6,041 nucleotides of DNA from Prevotellaceae bacterium (GTDB lineage Bacteria; Bacteroidota; Bacteroidia; Bacteroidales; UBA932). This document shows positions 1 through 4,776 of this stretch, piece after piece; position 1 is the first letter of the stretch, and each line of letters begins with the position of its first letter. Below the pieces are notes generated by a model, which saw nothing but the letters and a program-made list of their open reading frames with translations, was not told the origin of the DNA and searched no databases. The position numbers were made by a program, and so were the translations under genes. The DNA lies in the NCBI GenBank assembly GCA_031275145.1, contig JAISPE010000264.1, forward strand, positions 1-6,041, given 5' to 3'.

Positions 1-6
1 GTATGG

Positions 7-41
7 GTTTTCTACCGAGCGATGCATCCCTAACGGGATGC
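7..41 (+). repeat. Dispersed hairpin repeat, copy 1
   Basis: This copy begins GTTTTCTACCGA and ends in a hairpin, GCATCCC (24-30) / GGGATGC (35-41), a perfect 7-bp stem with a TAAC loop. Related copies with the same GTTTTCTACCGA lead and an ATCCC...GGGAT hairpin occur at 5350-5380 in the same orientation and at 4881-4912 inverted, with a shorter copy at 5310-5330. This is a dispersed REP-like family. Nothing shows that it is coding. Confidence 0.7.
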
Positions 42-99
42 TCTTTGCCATTGATGAGATGCCGGAAAATAAATCAATAATAAATCAATAATTAATACC

Positions 100-179
100 T
101 TTATTTATTGAACGCTCCATAAACCCTAACCGTTACATGTTATTAATTTTTCTTTGCTTAGGCGTTATCAATAAATAAA
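100..179. repeat. A/T-rich inverted repeat
   Basis: The left arm is TTTATTTATTG followed by AACGC (100-115). The right arm is GCGTT, a two-base AT bulge, then CAATAAATAAA (162-179). All 16 paired positions match, around a 46-base loop. Just to the left, TAAATCAATAA occurs twice in direct succession (70-80 and 81-91). Otherwise 42-269 shows no gene. The arms could be a bidirectional terminator of an unseen left-hand gene or the ends of a small decayed element; the sequence does not decide. Confidence 0.5.
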
Positions 180-269
180 TGCATCAAAATAAATACTACA
201 ATCGTGAATAATAATACTTTAACATTAATACATGATATATTTATTCGTTGATGGCTCCTTAATATAAAT

Positions 270-574
270 ATGACAACAAGAAGAAAGTTCATTAAACAGT
301 CTTCGGCAATAGTAGCCGGAGGACTTTTGTCGGAAGCATTTTTTCTGCCTGCGGGACAAAAGAAACTGTCCTGAAAAACCGGTCGGGCGCTCAGTGGCGA
401 CTGGAAGACATTCAATTCTTCCTTCAAAACACCAAAGACGGAAGAACATTACTCCTTCGAACTTCCGACAAGCGTCATTACTCTTTCAGTTTTCGGTACG
501 AAACGGTTATTCGCAATGACGATGAGTCGGAAAACAGTTTTATGCCAAAACACTCACATTTTTTCATCGTTTAA
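270..574 (+). pseudogene. Frameshifted, truncated Tat-signal lipoprotein gene
   Basis: ATG at 270 opens a classic twin-arginine signal peptide: MTTRRKFIKQSSAIVAGG, then LLSEAFF. The frame then ends at TGA 372-374 after 34 codons. Adding one T to the T6 run at 339-344 would join it to the frame starting at 344, which continues SACGTKETVLKN, a lipobox-like SAC-G, and stays open to TAA at 572-574. I infer a one-base deletion in a homopolymer. The joined product is only about 101 residues, much shorter than usual Tat-exported enzymes, and its distal part (QWRLEDIQFFLQ and onward) is not one I recognise, so the gene seems truncated as well as frameshifted. The Tat N-terminus resembles those of Bacteroidota oxidoreductases and sugar-processing enzymes, but the mature part does not allow a family call. 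The operon promoter lies just beyond it. Confidence 0.5.
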
Positions 575-597
575 TGTTTCACATTCGAAAAAACCTT

Positions 598-605
598 TAC
601 CTTTG
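598..605 (+). promoter_or_regulatory. Bacteroidota-type -7 promoter box
   Basis: TACCTTTG fits the Bacteroidota sigma-factor -7 consensus TAnnTTTG exactly. Transcription would start near 612, giving a leader of about 50 bases before the TetR start codon. The -33 region is weaker: only a T-rich GTTTC (576-580) lies near the expected distance. This is the best promoter candidate for the whole operon. Confidence 0.55.
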
Positions 606-609
606 CATC

Positions 610-634
610 GACAAAACTGTTGAACAATATTGTC
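610..634. promoter_or_regulatory. Candidate TetR operator, 25-bp imperfect palindrome
   Basis: Two boxes lie 13 bp apart: GACAAAACTGTT (610-621) and AACAATATTGTC (623-634), centred on G622. Together they form a palindrome in which 10 of 12 base pairs match. Each half is itself RACA-N4-TGTY. The site overlaps the predicted transcription start just downstream of the -7 box, where a repressor would block initiation. Similar boxes occur at 1305-1343 and 3782-3807. The assignment to the adjacent TetR protein is inference from position and symmetry. Confidence 0.5.
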
Positions 635-664
635 TGTTATAATAAATTTTAAAAGTATAATAAA

Positions 665-1285
665 ATGAACGGAAAAGAATTGAGTACGGAAAAGATTATT
701 CTTGCGGCGGCTGAGGCGGAGTTTCTTGAGAAGGGATACGGGAGTACAAAGACGGTAGCCATTGCGAAACGGGCAGGCGTGAGCCATTCGATGCTGCATT
801 ACTATTTCAGGACAAAGGAGAATCTTTTTCAAATGATTTTTCTGGAGAAGGTTCAGATGCTGTCGAAGGTGTTTGAAGGGATACTTGTTCAGCATCTTTC
901 GTTTGCCGAGACGGTGCGGATGATTGTCGAATCGCAGTTTGATTTTGTCAGGCAGAATCCCGGGCTGCCGCATTTCGTGCTGAACGAGATAGTGTCGAAC
1001 AGGGAAAACCGCGCAATAGTTCTGGAAGCGCTGTATCCGAAGATCTCCGGTATTTTCGGCAATATAGAGAAAATTCTGTCGGCCGAAATTGCAAAAGGCG
1101 CTGTCAGGCCGATCGGGATAGGCGATTTTATGATGAATCTGCTGGCGTTAAACATTTCCACGTTTGTTGCGCTGCCCGTCTGGAGGGAAATATCTCCCGG
1201 GATGAACGGTGAAATGCTGGAACAGGCGCTGAACGAGCGTCGGGAGAGTAATGTGCAGTTTATTTTAAACGCTTTGAGGCTGTAA
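665..1285 (+). CDS. TetR/AcrR-family transcriptional regulator
   Basis: This 206-residue protein has the usual TetR length and layout. The N-terminal DNA-binding domain spans about residues 8-56, with the helix-turn-helix in TVAIAKRAGVSHSMLHYYF (30-48) followed by RTKENLFQMIF, the characteristic end of helix 4. The rest is a helical ligand-binding and dimerisation domain with no recognisable ligand signature. ATG at 665 is preceded by an A/T-rich leader without a clear Shine-Dalgarno, as is normal in this phylum. It is the first gene of the operon, 71 bases before the likely TolC start, and probably represses the exporter in the absence of its ligand. A 25-bp palindrome at its promoter suggests autoregulation. 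The family is secure; the inducer is unknown. Confidence 0.93.
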   Translation: MNGKELSTEKIILAAAEAEFLEKGYGSTKTVAIAKRAGVSHSMLHYYFRTKENLFQMIFLEKVQMLSKVFEGILVQHLSFAETVRMIVESQFDFVRQNPGLPHFVLNEIVSNRENRAIVLEALYPKISGIFGNIEKILSAEIAKGAVRPIGIGDFMMNLLALNISTFVALPVWREISPGMNGEMLEQALNERRESNVQFILNALRL

Positions 1286-1304
1286 TTTTTTTTGACATGA
1301 AATC

Positions 1305-1343
1305 GACAGAAATGTCTGACAGAAATATCGAACAGGAATGTCT
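1305..1343. promoter_or_regulatory. Three tandem 13-bp boxes before the TolC gene
   Basis: Units GACAGAAATGTCT (1305-1317), GACAGAAATATCG (1318-1330) and AACAGGAATGTCT (1331-1343) follow each other without gaps. Each fits RACA-N4-TGTY, the second with TATC in place of TGTC. Both spacing and consensus match the two boxes at the TetR promoter. They lie between the TetR gene and the signal peptide of the TolC protein, which argues that this segment is leader rather than coding. A second control point by the same regulator is plausible but inferred. Confidence 0.42.
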
Positions 1344-1356
1344 AAGAGTAAATAAT

Positions 1357-2640
1357 ATGAATATGTATGTAAAAACAGCAGTTTCGGTTCTTGCATTCTG
1401 CGTCTGTTCTTCGACTTGTGCGCAGCTGACTGTCGAAGAGTGTTACGCCGGAGCAAAAGCAAATTATCCGCTCGTCAAACAGTACGGGCTGATTGAACGG
1501 GCAAGGGATTATAACCTGTCGAATGCGGGTAAGGCCTGTCTGCCGCAGGTACAGCTGTCGGCAAAGGCAAGCTGGCAGTCGGAAGTAACGGAAATCCCCG
1601 TCGATTTTTCGAAGTCGGGAATGGCGGGTGTGAGTATTCCGCGGTTAAACAGAGATCAGTACGGCGCTGCGGTCGATGTCGTGCAGACGGTCTGGGACGG
1701 CGGTCTTACCGGAGCAAGGCGCGAGACGGTCAGGGCGAAAAGCGAGGCGGAGGAAAAAGAGCTTGACGTCAGTATGTATGCAGTAAAAGAGCGGATAAAC
1801 CGGCTGTTTTTCGGGATTCTGCTGTGCGACGCCCTGATTGAACAGAACCGGCTGTTCCGCGACGAATTGCAGCGAAATTACGGCCGGATTGAGGCTTGTA
1901 TCCGGAGCGGAATTGCCAGCCGCGCCGATCTTGACGCCGTAAGGGTCGAACAGCTGAAAGCGGAACAGGCTTTGACGCAGACCGTTTATACCCGGAAAGC
2001 GTATCTGGAAATGATGTCGGCGTTTGTGGGCAGGAAGTTAGACGAGAATGTCAGTCTGCAAAAACCCGAAACGGCGCTTCCCGCATCCATGGAAATACGG
2101 CGTCCCGAACTGGCGCTGTTCGACAGTCGAAACAGAACGCTCGACGCTGCCGGAAACGAGGTGAAGGCGGGACTGATGCCGAAATTCAGCCTCTTCCTGA
2201 CAGGCGGGTACGGAAATCCGGGTCTGAATATGCTGAAAAACAGATTTGCCGCATATTATATCGGAGGCGTCAGGATGACATGGAATTTCGGGAATTTCTA
2301 TACGAAGAAAAACACTCTGAATGCGATAGAAGTCAGCCGGAATACTGTTGCGGCGCAGCGTGAAGCCTTCCTGTTCAATACCTCGCTGGACAGAACGGGC
2401 AGAGAAAACGAGACCGGTAAATATTACGAACTTCTGCGGTCAGACGACGAAATCATTGCGTTGAGAAACTCTGTGAAACGCGCGGCAGAAGCCAGACTCG
2501 CAGCAGGAACGGTCAATGCAACCGATCTGATGCGCGAAGTAACAGCCGAACAGATGGCAAAACAGGATAAAATCGTACACGAAATCGAACTGTTGCAAAC
2601 GCTCTACGATTTACGGTTTACTTTAGATTTACGATTTTAG
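1357..2640 (+). CDS. TolC-family outer-membrane efflux protein
   Basis: This would be the outer-membrane channel of the tripartite exporter. I chose ATG 1357 over the upstream in-frame ATG 1297. From 1357 the product starts directly with a signal peptide (MNMYVKTAVSVLAFCVCSS, cleavage probably near TCA-Q at residue 22) and has an AAGAG ribosome-binding-like sequence about 8 bases upstream. The extra 20 residues from 1297 are polar and overlap the 13-bp boxes. The 427-residue product shows the two-fold OEP layout: QLTVEECY at 23-30, a first strand and helical section with WDGG (113-116), then a second repeat from about 270 (KAGLMPKFSLFLTGGYG) with TWNFGNF (309-315), and the conserved C-terminal DLMREVTAEQMAKQDK (390-405). 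The last ten codons, encoding DLRFTLDLRF, are written in heptamer-repeat DNA that also supplies the stop codon. Codons look sound and no frameshift is apparent. Confidence 0.9.
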   Translation: MNMYVKTAVSVLAFCVCSSTCAQLTVEECYAGAKANYPLVKQYGLIERARDYNLSNAGKACLPQVQLSAKASWQSEVTEIPVDFSKSGMAGVSIPRLNRDQYGAAVDVVQTVWDGGLTGARRETVRAKSEAEEKELDVSMYAVKERINRLFFGILLCDALIEQNRLFRDELQRNYGRIEACIRSGIASRADLDAVRVEQLKAEQALTQTVYTRKAYLEMMSAFVGRKLDENVSLQKPETALPASMEIRRPELALFDSRNRTLDAAGNEVKAGLMPKFSLFLTGGYGNPGLNMLKNRFAAYYIGGVRMTWNFGNFYTKKNTLNAIEVSRNTVAAQREAFLFNTSLDRTGRENETGKYYELLRSDDEIIALRNSVKRAAEARLAAGTVNATDLMREVTAEQMAKQDKIVHEIELLQTLYDLRFTLDLRF

Positions 2641-2710
2641 ATTTACGATTTTAGATTATTGCTTACGCACGCATGTTTAATCAAAAATCGTAAATCAAAA
2701 ATCGTAAATC
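2626..2710. repeat. Near-perfect 32-bp inverted repeat over the TolC stop codon
   Basis: The left arm 2626-2657 is made of GATTTAC and GATTTTA units. The right arm 2679-2710 is made of AAAAATC and GTAAATC units. They are complementary at 30 of 32 positions around a 21-base loop (2658-2678). The TolC stop TAG (2638-2640) lies inside the left arm, so a folded transcript would place the end of the reading frame in a long A/U-rich hairpin. No U-tract follows, so it is not a canonical intrinsic terminator. It could affect mRNA stability or the ratio of channel to adaptor. Confidence 0.75.
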
Positions 2711-2864
2711 AAAAATCGTAAATCATAAATCATAAATCATAAATCATAAATCATAAATCATAAATCATAAATCATAAATCATAAATCGTAAATCATAAAT
2801 CGTAAATCATAAATCGTAAATCATAAATCAAAAATCGTAAATCAAAAATCGTAAATCGTAAATC
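2683..2864 (+). repeat. Heptamer tandem repeat, 26 units of NNAAATC
   Basis: There are twenty-six uninterrupted 7-bp units: 12 ATAAATC, 9 GTAAATC and 5 AAAAATC. Nine consecutive ATAAATC units form the centre (2725-2787). The tract ends 8 bases before the adaptor ATG and so occupies nearly all of the leader. Units in the opposite orientation occupy about 2608-2660, making the two sides an inverted repeat. Perfect short tandem repeats of this type are prone to slippage. Because the tract is upstream of the start codon, length changes would alter spacing rather than reading frame. Confidence 0.95.
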
Positions 2865-2872
2865 AAAAAAAT

Positions 2873-3763
2873 ATGAATAAAATTTTTCTCACTGTCATGG
2901 CAGTTTTCTCATTGTCTGCATGTAAAAATAAAAATAATGATTTTGATGCGTCGGGCGTTTTCGAAACTGTGGAAGTAACCGTTTCGGCAAAAGGAAACGG
3001 CGAAATCGTACGTTTCGACGTCTCGGAAGGACAGGAGGTGGACACGCATACTCCCCTCGGACTGATTGATACCGTTCAGCTTTATTTGCAGAAGATGCAG
3101 TTGCAGGCGAGTATCCGCGCAATGAACGGTCGCAGGGTCAGTGTCGCACGCCAGATTGCCGCCCTGAAACAGCAGATCGAAACCCAGCAGCGGGAGTATA
3201 AACGGTTTGAAACGCTTGTCAGAGAAAACGCCGCAAGTCAAAAGCAGCTTGACGATATCGGCGCGCAAACCGTCACGCTCGAAAAACAGCTGGCCGCACA
3301 GACCGAAACGCTGAACGGCGCCAACAGCAGTCTGGCCGGCGAACAGGAAGCGCTCGTCATCCGTATTGCACAGATAGACGACCTGATTAAAAATTCCATT
3401 GTCAGAAGCCCGATAAAGGGAACGGTACTCGGTAAGTATGCCGAAGCGGGCGAATCGACCGTACAGGGCAGGGCGCTTTTCAAGGTCGCAAATATCGACA
3501 GCATGTTTCTGAGGGCATATATTACTGCAAGCCAGCTTTCCGCCGTCAAAATCGGACAGCAGGTAAAAGTATTCTCCGATGCGGGAGAGTCCGGCAGAAA
3601 GGAATATGCGGGAAAAATCACGTGGATTTCGGACAGGGCGGAATTTACGCCCAAAACAGTTCAGACACGCGACGAACGCGCAAATCTCGTCTATGCCGTG
3701 AAAATTGCCGTAACGAATGACGGGTATATCAAAAGAGGTATGTACGGGGAAATTAAATTCTGA
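2873..3763 (+). CDS. HlyD/YbhG-type periplasmic adaptor lipoprotein
   Basis: This is the membrane-fusion protein linking the inner-membrane ABC pump to the TolC channel. The 296-residue product begins with a lipoprotein signal, MNKIFLTVMAVFSLSAC, with lipobox LSAC and lipidated Cys at 17. A biotinyl-lipoyl-like half domain follows (about 35-70, GEIVRFDVSEGQEV), then a helical hairpin (about 71-172) rich in Gln, Lys and Glu, then the second lipoyl half (IVRSPIKGTVLGKYAEAGE, 176-194) and a beta-barrel segment. The C-terminal stretch TPKTVQTRDERANLVYAVKI (259-278) is typical of adaptors paired with ABC-2 exporters. The length is normal for the YbhG group. The start is fixed by the signal peptide. 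No Shine-Dalgarno is visible: the leader is the heptamer tract followed by an A-run. The exported compound cannot be read from the sequence. Confidence 0.92.
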   Translation: MNKIFLTVMAVFSLSACKNKNNDFDASGVFETVEVTVSAKGNGEIVRFDVSEGQEVDTHTPLGLIDTVQLYLQKMQLQASIRAMNGRRVSVARQIAALKQQIETQQREYKRFETLVRENAASQKQLDDIGAQTVTLEKQLAAQTETLNGANSSLAGEQEALVIRIAQIDDLIKNSIVRSPIKGTVLGKYAEAGESTVQGRALFKVANIDSMFLRAYITASQLSAVKIGQQVKVFSDAGESGRKEYAGKITWISDRAEFTPKTVQTRDERANLVYAVKIAVTNDGYIKRGMYGEIKF

Positions 3764-3781
3764 CCGGAATTTTTTGGAATC

Positions 3782-3807
3782 AACAGAATGTTATATAACA
3801 GAATGTT
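3782..3807. promoter_or_regulatory. Paired AACAGAATGTT boxes before the first ATPase
   Basis: The 11-mer AACAGAATGTT occurs at 3782-3792 and 3797-3807, separated by ATAT. The pair makes a 26-bp imperfect palindrome with 10 of 13 pairs matching. The box is RACA-N3-TGTY, close to the RACA-N4-TGTY boxes at 610-634 and 1305-1343. It lies in the 71-base gap between adaptor and ATPase. This may be a third operator of the same regulator; the spacer differs by one base, so confidence is modest. The gap also holds ATCGCTATCGTT (3809-3820), which recurs at 5336-5347. Confidence 0.35.
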
Positions 3808-3834
3808 TATCGCTATCGTTAAAAATGAAAAAAA

Positions 3835-4776
3835 ATGAAAGACATGTCAAATAACTGTTCATTATCCACTGTCAGCTGTCAGCTGTCTTACGGGAACGTG
3901 CAGGCGCTGAAAAATGTCAGCTTTGAGGTTGAACGGGGAGAACTGTTCGGGCTGATCGGTCCCGACGGTGCGGGAAAAACAAGTCTGTTCCGTATTCTTG
4001 CAACGCTGCTTCTTGCCGACGGGGGTACGGTTACGGTGAACGGTCTTGACGCTGTGGCGGACTATAAGGCAATTCGCAGGTGTACGGGATATATGCCCGG
4101 CCGTTTCTCGCTGTATCAGGATTTGACGGTGGAAGAAAATCTGAATTTCTTTGCCTCGGTTTTCAATGTCACTGTAAAGGAAAACAGGTATCTGATTGAA
4201 GATATTTACAGACAGATAGCGCCGTTCGGGAAACGCAGGGCAGGACAGCTGTCGGGAGGGATGAAGCAGAAACTCGCACTGTGCTGCGCCTTAATCCACA
4301 AACCCTCCGTACTCCTCCTCGACGAGCCGACTACGGGCGTCGATCCCGTTTCGCGAAAAGAATTTTGGGAGATGCTGAAGAGACTGAAACATCAGGGTAT
4401 AACGATCCTCGTTTCCACGCCATATATGAACGAAGCCTCGATGTGCGACCGTATCGCACTGATGCAGAATGGCGAAATACTGTCGATCGATACGCCGGCA
4501 AAAACAGTGGCGAACTATCCGCGAAAACTGTATGCTGCGGAATCGGACCGTATTTACCGGACTCTCGTGCAGCTGCGCGAAAATCCCGCTGTCCGTTCCG
4601 TATACAGTTTCGGAGCGTCGCTGCATGTTACATTCAACGATCAGTCAACGGGAGAAGACGGACTGTCGACAGTCGAAAATGAAATTAACTGCCGACTGAA
4701 AGAAATCAGTCCGACAGTCGAAGACTGTTTTATTGAAATGAGCAACAGGTATCCACAGACCGGAGATGAAAAATAA
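3835..4776 (+). CDS. ABC exporter ATPase, first nucleotide-binding subunit (YbhF NBD1-like)
   Basis: This ATP-binding subunit of an ABC-2 type exporter has 313 residues. It has Walker A GPDGAGKT (42-49), signature LSGGMKQK (139-146), Walker B VLLLDEP (159-165) and D-loop VDPVS (169-173). Two key positions are atypical. The Q-loop region reads YMPGRFSLYQD, with Gly89 where Gln is usual. The switch region reads LVSTPYMNEA, with Pro196 where His is usual. I recall similar sequences in Bacteroidota relatives, so this is probably family-typical rather than decay. It suggests a catalytically degenerate site that works with the second ATPase starting at 5943, like the first half of fused E. coli YbhF. 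The start is uncertain: ATG 3835 or ATG 3844. Residues 12-18 are encoded by a (CTGTCAG) heptamer repeat (3869-3887), so the N-terminus may have been reshaped. Confidence 0.93.
   Translation: MKDMSNNCSLSTVSCQLSYGNVQALKNVSFEVERGELFGLIGPDGAGKTSLFRILATLLLADGGTVTVNGLDAVADYKAIRRCTGYMPGRFSLYQDLTVEENLNFFASVFNVTVKENRYLIEDIYRQIAPFGKRRAGQLSGGMKQKLALCCALIHKPSVLLLDEPTTGVDPVSRKEFWEMLKRLKHQGITILVSTPYMNEASMCDRIALMQNGEILSIDTPAKTVANYPRKLYAAESDRIYRTLVQLRENPAVRSVYSFGASLHVTFNDQSTGEDGLSTVENEINCRLKEISPTVEDCFIEMSNRYPQTGDEK

Noticed and set aside
554..1161. Minus-strand reading frames opposite the TetR gene
   Set aside because: The plus strand encodes an unmistakable TetR protein; these are shadows without recognisable content.
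1297..1356. Upstream in-frame ATG 1297 as the TolC start
   Set aside because: It would add 20 polar residues before a clear signal peptide and overlaps three 13-bp boxes. ATG 1357 has a better ribosome-binding-like sequence.
3755..3775. Intrinsic terminator after the adaptor gene (AAATTC/GAATTT followed by T's)
   Set aside because: The stem is only six mostly A/T pairs with a short T-run, and it lies within a continuous operon. It is too weak to call.
3825..3854. ATG at 3825 as the ATPase start
   Set aside because: It is in another frame and meets a stop after nine codons.
4661..4674. Perfect palindrome GACTGTCGACAGTC as an operator
   Set aside because: It lies inside the ATPase coding sequence, encodes ordinary residues, is not repeated elsewhere in the window, and does not match the spacing of the other boxes.
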